A stretch of DNA of 64,000 nt from Bog-756 sp963699105 (GCA_963699105.1 CAVOTI010000005.1:434001-498000); one strand, 5' to 3'. Counted from the first letter of the stretch, positions 1-8,864 are shown. Program-made: numbers and translations. Notes: generated from the sequence alone by a model not told the origin.

Positions 1-2
1 AG

Positions 3-1079
3 GGCCTTCGGGTCCGGTTCCGCGTCGACGGCATCCTTCACGACGTGACCACCGCTCCGGCATCCCTTCAATCCGGAATGCTCAGCCGGGTCAAGATCAT
101 GTGCGGGATGGATATTGCCGATCACCGGCGACCGCAGGACGGGCGGGTCTCGATGGTCGCCCGTGGAGTCTCGGTGGACATCAGAGCGGCCAGTCTTCCC
201 ACCATCTACGGCGAGGCGCTGGTCCTTCGATTGCTCCAAAAGGACCACGGCATGCTCGACATCGCCAATCTCGACTTCATGCCCGAACCCCTGAGCCGCT
301 ATCAGGCCTCGTTTCAGAAGGCGTGGGGAATGATCCTGGTCACCGGTCCGACCGGATCGGGAAAGACCACCACCCTGTATGCGACGGTCAACGAGTTGAA
401 CGTCCCGACCCTCAACACCATCACCGTCGAGGATCCCATCGAATATCGGGTGGCAGGCATCAAGCAGACGCAGGTGAACAACAAGGTCGGCTACACGTTC
501 GCGTCCGGCCTGCGGGCCGCCCTGCGGTCCGACCCCGACATCATCCTGATCGGGGAGATCAGGGATATCGAGACGGCGCGTATCGCCGCCGAGTCGGCGC
601 TGACCGGACACCTGGTCCTGTCGACGCTCCACGCCAACAATGCGGCGTCAAGCACCACCCGGTTGATCGAGATGGGTCTCGAGCCGTATCTCGTCACCTC
701 CTCATTGGAGTGCGTGGTCGCCCAGCGGCTGCTCCGACGGCTTTGCAGCCGGTGCAAGATCGTCGAGCCGGCAAGTCCCGAAGAACGACTGGAGCTCGAC
801 ACGATGAAGCTGGTTGACGCCTCGGCGTCGGATGTACTGCTCCCCCGGGCCAACGGATGCGCTCAATGTGGTCGGCGGGGCTATCAGGGGAGGATCGCCG
901 TTCACGAGGTACTGGTCATGAACGACGAGATCAAGACCCTGGTGTTGGAGCGAGCTCCGGCCCACGCGGTGGCTGCCGCCGCTATGGCTGACGGGATGCA
1001 CACGCTGTTGCAGGATGCCTTCGCCAAGGTCCAGTCGGTTGAGACCAGCCTCGAGGAGTGCAAGCGGGTGCTCCGCTAG
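3..1079 (+). CDS. GspE/PilB-family secretion or pilus assembly ATPase (5' truncated by window edge)
   Basis: C-terminal part of a hexameric ATPase that powers type IV pilus extension or type II secretion from the cytoplasmic face of the membrane. The reading frame is open to the left edge, and the first visible residues (RFRVDGILHDV) match the conserved N-terminal part of the family's core, so the N-terminal domains lie outside the window. Visible are the Walker A loop GPTGSGKTT (about nt 345-371), the Asp box (TITVEDPIEY), Walker B (DPDIILIGEIRD), the His box (STLHANNAAS) and a zinc-binding tetracysteine (LCSRCK then CAQCGRRGYQGR). The tetracysteine is typical of PilB/GspE and argues against PilT. 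About 358 residues are present. Assignment to pilus or secretion needs the upstream genes. Confidence 0.93.
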   Translation, partial: GLRVRFRVDGILHDVTTAPASLQSGMLSRVKIMCGMDIADHRRPQDGRVSMVARGVSVDIRAASLPTIYGEALVLRLLQKDHGMLDIANLDFMPEPLSRYQASFQKAWGMILVTGPTGSGKTTTLYATVNELNVPTLNTITVEDPIEYRVAGIKQTQVNNKVGYTFASGLRAALRSDPDIILIGEIRDIETARIAAESALTGHLVLSTLHANNAASSTTRLIEMGLEPYLVTSSLECVVAQRLLRRLCSRCKIVEPASPEERLELDTMKLVDASASDVLLPRANGCAQCGRRGYQGRIAVHEVLVMNDEIKTLVLERAPAHAVAAAAMADGMHTLLQDAFAKVQSVETSLEECKRVLR

Positions 1080-1189
1080 ACCCCGACCATTGGTTGCCTT
1101 CCGTAGTGCCGGCCGAGGGTGCGACGGTACCCCTCCCTCGGCCAGACCCACATTTTCTCCGGGGAGCATCGGGGACGGCAGATCGGTGC

Positions 1190-1231
1190 TTTACTGACGA
1201 TCGGCATAGAACTATGGTCAGTAGTACTATG
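1190..1231 (+). promoter_or_regulatory. Promoter with overlapping palindromic operator for the GntR gene
   Basis: TTTACT (1190-1195) and TATGGT (1213-1218) are separated by exactly 17 bases and resemble a sigma-70-type promoter. The same stretch holds the near-perfect palindrome CATAGAACTATG (1205-1216) and, four bases on, a second imperfect copy GTAGTACTATG (1221-1231). The palindromes overlap the -10 element and the ATG at 1229, an arrangement expected for autorepression by the GntR protein encoded just downstream. The promoter position implies a very short or absent 5' leader. Confidence 0.5.
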
Positions 1232-1609
1232 CATCTCGTCGAGGTCGATCGAACCGGTCCCATCCCTCTCCACGACCAGGTTGCCGCCGACATTCGCCGA
1301 GCTATTGCCGAAGGAGAGGCGGCTCCGGGTGACCGCCTGCCACTGGTCAAAGACATCGCCGCCGTACTCGGCGTCAACAAGAACACCGTCCTGAGGGCCA
1401 TGCACATTCTTCGGGACGAGGGGCTCCTCGAGTTTCGCCGAGGCCGGGGGATCACCGTTGTCGGTACCCCCGAGCAGAGCGCCATGCTCCTCAAGGTCAA
1501 GGAGTTGATCGACTTTGCCCGACACCACGGGTATCGGATCGACGAGGTGATCGAAATGATCGAAGACATCTCGTCTTCGCCCCCCCGGGCCGAGGGAGGG
1601 GCGGCCTGA
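1229..1609 (+). CDS. GntR-family transcriptional regulator, short YtrA-like type
   Basis: A 126-residue DNA-binding protein. Residues about 5-75 form the GntR winged helix-turn-helix: PLHDQVAADIRRAIAEG, then PGDRLPLVKDIAAVLGVNKN, then the wing with FRRGRGITVV. Only about 45 residues follow, so there is no room for a FadR or UTRA ligand domain; the short C-terminal helix is like that of YtrA-type regulators, which usually control ABC exporters. The start at 1229 is preferred over the in-frame ATG at 1214 because the promoter -10 element covers 1213-1218. Palindromes in the promoter suggest autoregulation. The nearest ABC exporter (3612-5512) lies beyond a divergent gene pair, so a link to it is speculative. 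Confidence 0.85.
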   Translation: MHLVEVDRTGPIPLHDQVAADIRRAIAEGEAAPGDRLPLVKDIAAVLGVNKNTVLRAMHILRDEGLLEFRRGRGITVVGTPEQSAMLLKVKELIDFARHHGYRIDEVIEMIEDISSSPPRAEGGAA

Positions 1610-1705
1610 CACGGCTCGATCGTGCCGCGGAGTCTTCGACCTTCTCGGGAACCCCGATCCCTGACCGGAGCTGGATCTGTTCCTCAGGCGGTGGCGAGAA
1701 TCTCG

Positions 1706-2221
1706 TCACCAGCGATGGCGGTGGACCACTTGGTCGAAGGGCCGCCTGTCAGGCTTGAGGATCGGCCGTAGCGGCCGATCGGCCGGGTACCCGAAACCGA
1801 TCATGTAGGCACATGTGTGGTCCGATGGCACTCCGATGACCCGTCGACACTCGTCCTGGTCCCCTACGGCAGAGTGCCCACTCCCGATGCCCAGGTCTGC
1901 GGCCGCCAACATCATCGACATGGTGGCCTGGCCCAGGTCGTACTGGTCGATCAGTCTATAGCGCTCGGCCTCGGGCTCGGGGAGAACGAGGACGATGGCC
2001 GCCTTGGCCGCTGCCAGATGTCCGGCCCCGACCCAGACCGTCGACAGCTCTGTCAACTGATCGGGTGAGGTCACGAGGACGAAATCCCATTTCTGCCGAT
2101 TCGAGGCCGAAGGCGAGCGCCACCCGGCTTCGAGGATCCGGTCGAGGTGCCCGGACGGGATGTCCCGGTCCTTGTAGGACCGGACGTTGCGACGGGCTCG
2201 GATGGCGTCCCAGGTCTCCAT
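1706..2221 (-). CDS. Nitroreductase-family FMN oxidoreductase
   Basis: A 171-residue flavoprotein of the nitroreductase superfamily, which reduces nitro, quinone or similar compounds with NAD(P)H. The N-terminal signature AIRARRNVRSYKDRDIP followed by WRSPSASNRQKWDFVLV is the FMN-phosphate-binding Arg/Ser region; LAAADLGIGSGHSAV and the C-terminal MIGFGYPAD segment are also family-typical. It is divergently arranged with the flavin monooxygenase at 2303; the 81 bases between them must hold both promoters. The natural substrate cannot be told from the sequence. Confidence 0.88.
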   Translation of the reverse strand: METWDAIRARRNVRSYKDRDIPSGHLDRILEAGWRSPSASNRQKWDFVLVTSPDQLTELSTVWVGAGHLAAAKAAIVLVLPEPEAERYRLIDQYDLGQATMSMMLAAADLGIGSGHSAVGDQDECRRVIGVPSDHTCAYMIGFGYPADRPLRPILKPDRRPFDQVVHRHRW

Positions 2222-2302
2222 GTGGCCGAGAGTACCGGTCGGCGAGTTCGATCAGGTGCCGGTGAAGCAAAGACGCCCCTGGATGCAGAGGGGGCTGCGA
2301 GA

Positions 2303-3487
2303 ATGTCAGCGATGAGCTCATCCGACGATCCGGACGTACTGGTGGTTGGAGCGGGAATCGCAGGCTTGACGGCGGCCATCGCCCTTGATCAGGCGGGTAT
2401 ATCGGTCCGGATCGTCGAGCGGGCTACGGCCCTGACTCCGGCCGGAGGGGCCTTGACCATCTGGCCCAGTGCCCAGGCCGCCCTGGAACGCATCGGGCTG
2501 GCCGGGGCCGTGTCCGATATCGGATACAAGGAGCCGAACGGCACCATCTGCGATTGGTCAGGCCGGGTGATCACCAAACTCGATCAGAGCCGCCTGCACG
2601 AGCGACTCGGGACACCGACCCTGTCGGTGCATCGCGGCGATCTGCAGCGGGTGTTGCTGGAGGCGGTGTCACGTGTGCCGGTGCGGCTCCACTCACTGGC
2701 CAAGCGGATCGGTTCGGACGGAAACGGAGCCTTCGCCGAGCTCGTTGACGGCGAGGTACTTCGGGCAACGGCCGTTTTGGCCTGTGACGGCGTGCAGTCG
2801 ATCGCCCGAAGGCTCACTGACAACCCGGCACCCCACTACACCGGTCGGACCAGCTTTCGGGCGGTAGTGGATCATGCCGGCGATCTGGTCAGCGAAGCCT
2901 GCCTCAGTGCCGGGCGGGGAATGCAGTTCATATCGAGCCCGATGGCGGGCGGCCGGACCTACTGGGCGGCCGACATCGGCATGCCCGAGGGAGCGAACGA
3001 GGCCCTGAACGACAGAAGAGAAGTTTTGCTCGAGTCGTTCGCTGAGTGGCACCACCCGGTGCCGGCATTGATCCGGCGCACTCCGGAGGACCTGTTGGTG
3101 ATCGCCGACGTGTACGAGTCCATACCGAAGACCCTCAGAGCGGGGCCCATAGCGTTGCTGGGAGACGCCGCCCATCCCATGAGACCCGACCTGGCTCAGG
3201 GGGCGTGTCAAGGCATCGAGGACGGTGTGGTGGTGGCCGCCTGTCTGTCTCAGGATCGCAACCCCGACACCGCTCTGGGCAACTATGAAGCTGCCCGGTT
3301 GCCACGCGTCCGGTCGATGGTGAGGGAGTCCCGCCGTCTCAACAAGCTGGCCACGGCGCAATCGGGTGCCCTCACCGGAATCAGGAATGCCAGCCTTGCC
3401 CACATGCCCGGATGGCTCAATCGGAGTCTGGTCGCCCGATATGCCAGCGAGCGGGCATTTCTCCGAACGGTTCCCCCCATCGGGTGA
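2303..3487 (+). CDS. FAD-dependent monooxygenase (class A flavoprotein hydroxylase)
   Basis: A 394-residue single-component flavin hydroxylase expected to use NAD(P)H and O2 on an aromatic or polyketide-like substrate. The dinucleotide-binding motif GAGIAG is at residues 16-21, followed by the acidic end of the second strand (VRIVERA). The second FAD-binding motif GDAAHPMRPDLAQG is near residue 288 and CDGVQS is the middle motif. The ATG at 2303 follows the ribosome-binding sequence GAGGGGG (2286-2292); an ATG at 2312 is an alternative. The frame stays open further upstream but runs into the divergent nitroreductase, so the longer version is rejected. Confidence 0.88.
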   Translation: MSAMSSSDDPDVLVVGAGIAGLTAAIALDQAGISVRIVERATALTPAGGALTIWPSAQAALERIGLAGAVSDIGYKEPNGTICDWSGRVITKLDQSRLHERLGTPTLSVHRGDLQRVLLEAVSRVPVRLHSLAKRIGSDGNGAFAELVDGEVLRATAVLACDGVQSIARRLTDNPAPHYTGRTSFRAVVDHAGDLVSEACLSAGRGMQFISSPMAGGRTYWAADIGMPEGANEALNDRREVLLESFAEWHHPVPALIRRTPEDLLVIADVYESIPKTLRAGPIALLGDAAHPMRPDLAQGACQGIEDGVVVAACLSQDRNPDTALGNYEAARLPRVRSMVRESRRLNKLATAQSGALTGIRNASLAHMPGWLNRSLVARYASERAFLRTVPPIG

Positions 3488-3611
3488 TCCGGCGGGGACC
3501 ACCCTGCCCGGCCCCGGGTTGCTGCACCGGATTCCGGGGCGAGGTATGGAATGATCCTGGGGCCTTGAGGACAGTGGACACAATCATCGACCAGCGCGCG
3601 CCGGCGGAAAT

Positions 3612-4637
3612 ATGACGACAATCACAGCTCGAGGACTGACGAAGCGGTTCGGCCGGAACGTACTGGCCGTGGACCATCTGGATTTCGATGTGTCCCCGGG
3701 TGGGGTCACCGGGTTTCTCGGGCCGAACGGTGCCGGCAAGACGACGACCCTCCGCATGCTGCTGGGCCTGGTCACACCCACCTCGGGAACCGTCCTCATC
3801 GACGGGAAGACCTACGAGCACATCCATGCCCCTTCGACCAAGGTGGGTGCCGTCCTCGAGGCATCGGGAATCCATCCGGCCCGAACGGCCCGCAACCATC
3901 TCAAGCTGATCGCCACCGTGGCCGGGATCCCCCACTCCCGGGTCGACGAGTGCCTCGAACTGGTGGGATTGGCCGATGCCGGAAACCGGAGAGCAGGCGG
4001 CTTCTCGATGGGTATGCGTCAGCGGCTCGAGCTGGCCCGTGCCCTTCTGGGAGATCCTGACATTCTCGTCCTCGATGAGCCGTCGAATGGTCTCGACCCG
4101 CAGGGCATCGTCTGGCTCCGGGACTTCCTCAAGTGGTACGCCTCGGAGGGGACCGACAAGGACGGAGAGGGACGGATCGTACTCGTCTCCTCGCACCTGC
4201 TGGCCGAGGCCCAGCTCACGGCGGACAACGTCATCATCTTGGCCGCTGGACGGGTGGCCGCCCAGGGCGGTCTCCACGAACTGCTCGCCGGAAGAGACCG
4301 GACCGTCCGGGTCCGTACACCTGACCCGCACCGACTGGTGCAGGCGCTCGGTGCTGCCCATCTCGCCGCCAAGGTGGAGGACGGATATGTGGTGTGTGAG
4401 GGATCGACGCCCGAGGTGGTCGGGCAGATCGTGTTGGACCAGCGGATACTCGTGCTGGACATGCGCTCCGACCACCAATCGCTCGAGTCGTTGTTCTTCT
4501 CCCTGACCGAGGGAGGTGGCTCGCACCCGGCCCACGGCGCCGCCCCCATGGGGGACTTCACGCAGTTCGGCGCCCCTGGGCCGCCACCTGGGCATCCACC
4601 CGGTCCGGGTCCGTCGACGGTGGAAGGTCAGCCGTGA
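3612..4637 (+). CDS. ABC transporter ATP-binding protein (CcmA-type exporter)
   Basis: A 341-residue nucleotide-binding subunit that would energise the permease encoded immediately downstream. Walker A is GPNGAGKTTT (about residues 37-46), the signature is FSMGMRQRLE (a variant of LSGGQ), Walker B with the D-loop is ILVLDEPSNGLDP, and the H-loop is LVSSHLL. About 100 extra C-terminal residues after the ATPase core end in a Gly/Pro-rich tail. The gene overlaps the permease start by four bases (GTGA), so the two are translationally coupled. Close relatives are two-component exporters for antibiotics, lipids or ions; the substrate is unknown. Confidence 0.93.
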   Translation: MTTITARGLTKRFGRNVLAVDHLDFDVSPGGVTGFLGPNGAGKTTTLRMLLGLVTPTSGTVLIDGKTYEHIHAPSTKVGAVLEASGIHPARTARNHLKLIATVAGIPHSRVDECLELVGLADAGNRRAGGFSMGMRQRLELARALLGDPDILVLDEPSNGLDPQGIVWLRDFLKWYASEGTDKDGEGRIVLVSSHLLAEAQLTADNVIILAAGRVAAQGGLHELLAGRDRTVRVRTPDPHRLVQALGAAHLAAKVEDGYVVCEGSTPEVVGQIVLDQRILVLDMRSDHQSLESLFFSLTEGGGSHPAHGAAPMGDFTQFGAPGPPPGHPPGPGPSTVEGQP

Positions 4638-5512
4638 TCCGGCTGCTCAGAGGGGAGTTCCAGAAGCTCTACACGGTGTGGTCGACCTATCTGATCGCCG
4701 GCCTCGTCGTTCTGCTCGACATCTCCCTCGGCTTGGTCATCGGGCTCGTCGTCCCCCGCGTCCGCCGCAACGGAGGCGGAGGCCTGGGGCGGGTCCCCCA
4801 CGGTTCGTACCTCTGGTTCTTCAGGGCGTTCACGCCGCTCGGATTCACCATCGAACTGACCTTGGTACTGGGGGTGATCATCGTGACCACCGAGTATCGG
4901 CACCAGACCATCACCCCCGTCTACCTGGCCGAGCCGCGGCGCGGGCTCAACGTGGCGGCCAAGCTCGTCGCCAGCCTGCTGGCCGGCGCCGTGCTGGGGC
5001 TGCTCACGACCGTGGTCGGGCTGGGTGTGGGGTGGTCCCTGGTGCTGGCCAAGGTCCACTCCTGTCTGGTCGGTTCCTCGACATATCAGCGAGGCCATGT
5101 TTTCCAGGGGATGGGCCAGTCGACGTGCCATTCCCTCCATGGCATCTACTACGTCGCCAACACCACCAATCTTTGGACCGCCTGGTGGCATGTCGCCCCG
5201 GGCGTCGTTGCCGCCGGAGCGCTCTTCTGCGTGTACGGGGCCGGACTTGGTGCGCTGCTGAAGAACCAGGTCTTCGGCATCGTCGTCGGGCTGGTGTTCA
5301 CCCTGGTGGTGGAAGGCATCATCGGAGGCATCTGGCCGACCGTCGGTGAGTACCTTCCCGGTGGTGCGGCCGGAGCCGTCGAGAACCTCAACCTGAAATC
5401 CGGCGCCACAGCCATCCTGCCGTGGTGGGGAGGAGTGGTCATGCTGCTGATCTACGGGGTGGCGTTGGCGGTGGCCGGCGCCATGACCACCGTGCGCGCC
5501 GACGTAACGTGA
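4634..5512 (+). CDS. ABC transporter permease
   Basis: A 292-residue integral membrane partner of the preceding ATPase. It begins with a GTG whose last bases overlap the TGA of the ATPase gene. Hydrophobic segments suggest about six membrane helices (starting around residues 17, 70, 115, 185, 215 and 265), the layout of ABC-2-type permeases. A loop of about 60 residues with two Cys lies between the third and fourth segments. No substrate can be assigned. Confidence 0.85.
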   Translation: MIRLLRGEFQKLYTVWSTYLIAGLVVLLDISLGLVIGLVVPRVRRNGGGGLGRVPHGSYLWFFRAFTPLGFTIELTLVLGVIIVTTEYRHQTITPVYLAEPRRGLNVAAKLVASLLAGAVLGLLTTVVGLGVGWSLVLAKVHSCLVGSSTYQRGHVFQGMGQSTCHSLHGIYYVANTTNLWTAWWHVAPGVVAAGALFCVYGAGLGALLKNQVFGIVVGLVFTLVVEGIIGGIWPTVGEYLPGGAAGAVENLNLKSGATAILPWWGGVVMLLIYGVALAVAGAMTTVRADVT

Positions 5513-5693
5513 TACGTGCGACCGATGGGGCGGGGACGGGTCGGGGTCCCGCCACCAACACGCCCCGTCGCCGGACATGGCATATGTTGTCGGTGAAAGC
5601 TGTGCCCGGCACTTCTAGGCTGGTAGGCCGTGATCGGATCGAGCCGGCAATCGATTCGGAGGCCCATTCTTGCGCCCCACGAGAGGAGCACCG

Positions 5694-6504
5694 ATGCCCC
5701 AGTCAGGTATCCGGTTACTGCTTGCCGATGTAGATGGCACCCTGGTCACCCAGAAGAAGGTCCTGACCAAGCGCAGCATTGCCGCCGTTGAAGATCTCCG
5801 GGCTGCCGGCGTGCTGTTCGCCATCACCAGCGGTCGTCCGCCGCGGGGCATGTCGATGCTGATCGAGCCGCTGGGGCTCACCACTCCGATTGCCGCGTTC
5901 AACGGTGGGCTCATCGTGGCTCCGGACATGACGGTGATCGAGCAGAAGGTCGTGCCGGAGCCGCTGGTCGACCCGGTGGTGGCCCTCATGGAGTCATCGG
6001 GCCTGGCCGCCTGGATCTACCGAGGAGCCGACTGGTACGTGCGCGACTCTCAGGGACCCCACGTCGATATCGAGGCCGCCACCGTCCAATTCCAGCCGAC
6101 CGTCACCAAGACCTATGACGGGCTCACCGACAACGTGGCGAAGATCGTCGGGGTGAGCGACGATCCCGAGGCCATGGAACGCGCCACCGCTGCGGCCGCG
6201 CCGGCAATTCGGCGATCACCTGACCGCCGCCCAGTCACAGCCCTACTATCTCGACGTCACTCATCCCGACGCCAACAAGGGCAGCGTGGTCAAGTTCCTG
6301 TCGTCCCGCTTCGAGGTCCCGGCCTCGCAGATCGCCACCATCGGGGACATGCCCAACGATGTGTTGATGTTTGCCCATTCGGGGCTCAGCATCGCCATGG
6401 GCAACGCCTCGGGTCAGGTGCAGCGGGCGGCTCGAAGGGTCACCACCACTAACGAGGACGAGGGCTTCGCCAACGCCGTCCAGCAGTTGATTCTGACCAA
6501 GTGA
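5694..6504 (+). pseudogene. Cof-type HAD hydrolase, apparent frameshift near 6206
   Basis: Haloacid-dehalogenase-superfamily phosphatase acting on sugar phosphates or related metabolites. The ATG at 5694 follows a strong GAGAGGAG (5681-5688). Motif I is LADVDGTLV (catalytic Asp at residues 12 and 14), motif II is AITSGRP, and motif IV is GDMPNDV in the downstream part. The frame changes by one base at about 6204-6207: upstream codons run to AAAAPA, while after an extra A the conserved continuation FGDHLTAAQSQPYYLDVTH and ANKGSVVKF is read in another frame. Both halves look conserved, so a one-base sequencing error at AA is more likely than a true pseudogene; the corrected protein is about 269 residues. 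Confidence 0.85.
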
Positions 6505-6564
6505 CCGTTCCGACCAGGTAGACCGGGGTCATCGTCGACAGGGCGCCCGCCACGTGCCAGAAGA

Positions 6565-6981
6565 CTAGAACGAAGTGACGGTCAGCGGCACCTGCGGCTC
6601 GCCCACGTCCCGGGTCACTTCCAGTCGGGCCTTCGACTCGGCCAGTGCCTCGTTGAGCCGGGACACCTCGGCTTCGGCGGCCCGGCACGCATTGAGGTGC
6701 TCGGCGCTCCGTTGTTGCCAGTAGTTCTTCTGCATGGCCAGAAGCGACACCTTGTCCTGAAGCCTCTTCAGTTCTCGATCGGTGTCGTGGCGGGCAATCC
6801 ACTCCCGGTTGCCGGTCTCGTCCCGCCCCTCGTCGACCAGCACCGTCTGCCCGGTTCGGGAACCGCCCTCGGCAACGTCGGGGCCAGGAGCCCGATGTTC
6901 GATGATCTTCTGGTCGGCGTAAAGATCAGACACGGAAATCACCCTAGGACGGTCGGTGGGCTCTTCCGGCTCGACCCCCAT
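6565..6981 (-). CDS. Hypothetical coiled-coil protein
   Basis: An unrecognised protein of about 138 residues. The C-terminal half is a predicted coiled coil (heptad-like RELKRLQDKVSLLAMQKNYW and EAEVSRLNEALAESKARLEV), the N-terminal half is polar and probably disordered. The start is uncertain: the ATG at 6981 gives MGVEPEEP and a GTG at 6942 gives a compact protein beginning MISVSDLYADQKI. The frame remains open through the inverted repeat at 7072-7112, but that longer version would translate the palindrome and is rejected. The gene lies on the same strand as, and downstream of, the pentapeptide-repeat gene, with the inverted repeat between them. Confidence 0.55.
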   Translation of the reverse strand: MGVEPEEPTDRPRVISVSDLYADQKIIEHRAPGPDVAEGGSRTGQTVLVDEGRDETGNREWIARHDTDRELKRLQDKVSLLAMQKNYWQQRSAEHLNACRAAEAEVSRLNEALAESKARLEVTRDVGEPQVPLTVTSF

Positions 6982-7071
6982 CGGACACCACCGCCGGCGA
7001 CCATGGCGGGGACGGGTGACGGACGGCCCGGCGGGCCCGGACCAGAGGACTGGCAGCCATGGCTCCAGCTT

Positions 7072-7112
7072 AAACATATAAAGACGACTAATCAAGTCGT
7101 CTTTATATGTTT
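7072..7112. repeat. Perfect 18-bp AT-rich inverted repeat, possible terminator or mobile-element remnant
   Basis: Left arm AAACATATAAAGACGACT (7072-7089), loop AATCA (7090-7094), and an exactly complementary right arm (7095-7112). The arms are about 28% G+C in a region well above 60%. It lies between the 3' end of the pentapeptide-repeat gene and the coiled-coil gene on the minus strand. The A-rich outer part of one arm and T-rich outer part of the other resemble a bidirectional intrinsic terminator, but there is no GC-rich base and no separate T tract. A large operator or the remnant of a mobile element is also possible. Confidence 0.75.
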
Positions 7113-7279
7113 GGGACACCGGATCCCGACTCGCCGGGTGCCGGAACGAATCGGCGAGGGCTTTCCGCCCCTCTCATCTGGTCCCACCGCCGGAACCAGA
7201 TGCCGCCCGGCGCCGTCCAACTCGGCGTGGAGGACCCCCGCCGCCCCTCGGTCGGCGGCCGGATCGGATAGCCGCCGTC

Positions 7280-8347
7280 CTAGCTGTTGGGGCCCGAGTC
7301 GACCGACCAGGTCACATTGGTGACGTTGGCATCCTCGAGATTGGTGTTGGAGAGATCGGCTCCGGACAGTTCGGCATCGGTCAGGTTGGCTTTGCCGAGG
7401 TCGGCATCGGTGAGGTTCGTTCCTTGCAGACTGGCGTCGGTCAGATTGGCCCGCCCGAGATTGGTGCCGGACAGGTCGGCACCCGACAGGTCCGTTCCCG
7501 TCAGATTGGCCTTGGCCAGGTCGGCGTCGGTCAGATTGGTGCCGGTCAGGTCGGCGCCGGTCAGGTCGGTGCCGGTCAGGTCGGCGCCGGTCAAATCGGC
7601 GCCGGTCAGTTCGGCTTCGCTCAGGTTCGCCTGTTCGAGGTTGGCCCCGGTCAGGTCAGCGTTGGTCAAGTCGATCTCGGTGAGGTTGGCCTGACCGAGG
7701 TCTGCATCAGAAAGATCGGCATCGGTGAGGTTGGCTTTTCCGAGGTTGGCCCCGGTCAGGTCGGCACCCGACAGATCGATCTCGGTCAGATCGACCTTGC
7801 CCAGGTTCGCTCCCGACAGGTCGGCCCCGGACAGATCGGCGCCGGACAGGTTGGCCCTGCCGAGGTTGGCCTGAGTCAGATCGGCGCCGGACAGATTGGC
7901 GCCGTTGAAGTTGGCACCGTACAGATCGGCACGGGCCAGTCTGGCCTCCGTCAGATTGGCGCCGCCCAGGTCGGCCCCGGACAACTTGGCGTGCCGGAGA
8001 TCGGCGCTGGTCAGGTCGGCGCTGGTCAGGTCGGCATTGACGAGGTCGGCGTCGGAAAGGTCGGCACCGTTGAAGGTGGTACCGCTCAGATCCCGACCCC
8101 GAAGATTGGCCTCCCTCAGGTTGGCCCCGGTCAGGTCGGCGCCATTCAGTGCGGTCCCGGAGAGAAAGGTGCCGGACAGATCGGCATCGGTGAGGTTGGC
8201 CTTTCGGAGGTTGGCCCCGGTCAGGTCGGCACCGCTCAGGTCGGCACCGGTCAGGTCCAGACCCGCCAAGTCGGAGCCGGCCAGATCCCGGCCCTGAAGG
8301 TCCGCCCCGATCAGCGCAGCACCCGTCTGATCTTCCAGATGAGTCAT
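7280..8347 (-). CDS. Pentapeptide-repeat protein
   Basis: A 355-residue protein made almost wholly of A(D/N)LxG pentapeptides from about residue 10 to 340, roughly 65 copies, ending in a short tail (NVTWSVDSGPNS). Such repeats fold as a right-handed quadrilateral beta-helix. Some relatives (Qnr, MfpA, McbG) mimic DNA and protect gyrase, while others are scaffolds. Qnr and MfpA are about 180-220 residues, so this protein is much longer and its helix would be about 16 turns. ADLTGADL-type units are nearly identical at DNA level (GGTCAGGTCGGCGCC and variants), suggesting growth by internal duplication. The ATG at 8347 has GGAG 10-13 bases upstream. Function is not assignable. Confidence 0.93.
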   Translation of the reverse strand: MTHLEDQTGAALIGADLQGRDLAGSDLAGLDLTGADLSGADLTGANLRKANLTDADLSGTFLSGTALNGADLTGANLREANLRGRDLSGTTFNGADLSDADLVNADLTSADLTSADLRHAKLSGADLGGANLTEARLARADLYGANFNGANLSGADLTQANLGRANLSGADLSGADLSGANLGKVDLTEIDLSGADLTGANLGKANLTDADLSDADLGQANLTEIDLTNADLTGANLEQANLSEAELTGADLTGADLTGTDLTGADLTGTNLTDADLAKANLTGTDLSGADLSGTNLGRANLTDASLQGTNLTDADLGKANLTDAELSGADLSNTNLEDANVTNVTWSVDSGPNS

Positions 8348-8376
8348 CGCCGTGCCGCTCCAGCCATCATCGCCTG

Positions 8377-8406
8377 ATACTACGAATGTTCACCCCCTTC
8401 CGCCAA
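8377..8406 (-). promoter_or_regulatory. Putative promoter of the pentapeptide-repeat gene
   Basis: On the minus strand TTGGCG (8401-8406) and TAGTAT (8377-8382) are 18 bases apart. Transcription would begin about 23 bases before the ATG at 8347, leaving room for the ribosome-binding site. Confidence 0.4.
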
Positions 8407-8847
8407 TGGCCGTCGGCCCGGCCACGTACGAGGCGACCACGACCCGACCGACCGGCCCGTCTCACCAGCCCCTTATGAGTTCGGAGTGGTCGTCCACGCT
8501 CACCATCCGCCGGCCCGGCGTCGGGGATCCGAGGAGAGCATCGGATCGTTCAGCAACATCTGGACCGCTCACCCGGTCGTCCCGAAATCGAAACTTCGAC
8601 GCCGGGCCGGTGCCATGGCGGCGGACGCCCGATCGCCGTCGGGCTCAGCCACCGGCCGGATCGTTCGACGCTGCGGAATGGGCAGCCGACGTCGGCGGCC
8701 ATCCTCGGTCACATGCCCGACGGGTGTCGACGACCTTCAGCGGGGGTAGCGGTCCCACTCCATTGACGGGTCGGCCGCTCTTCGTCGATCCCTCAAGCAC
8801 TCTCCGTGGCCTCAGTTGCAGGTACAACGCCGCGTGACTAACTATAC
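8407..8847. other. Intergenic stretch with no supported gene
   Basis: About 440 bases. Open frames here are Arg/Pro-rich, have no ribosome-binding site and no recognisable motif. The right end (8816-8847) is locally AT-richer and may carry the promoter of the small ORF at 8865: TTGCAG at 8816 is 17 bases from TAACTA at 8839, a weak match. Confidence 0.4.
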
Positions 8848-8864
8848 GGAGGAGCCACTTCCAA

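Noticed and set aside
6200..6210. Programmed +1 frameshift in the HAD gene
   Set aside because: No slippery codon, no stop at the shift and five other genes show the same kind of single-base change; an indel is simpler.
7300..8340. Regular short DNA repeats suggesting CRISPR or satellite
   Set aside because: Repeats are 15-base codon units in frame with the pentapeptide protein; there are no spacers.
8352..8837. 161-codon plus-strand frame upstream of the small ORF
   Set aside because: Pro/Arg/Ser-rich, no ribosome-binding site, no motif.
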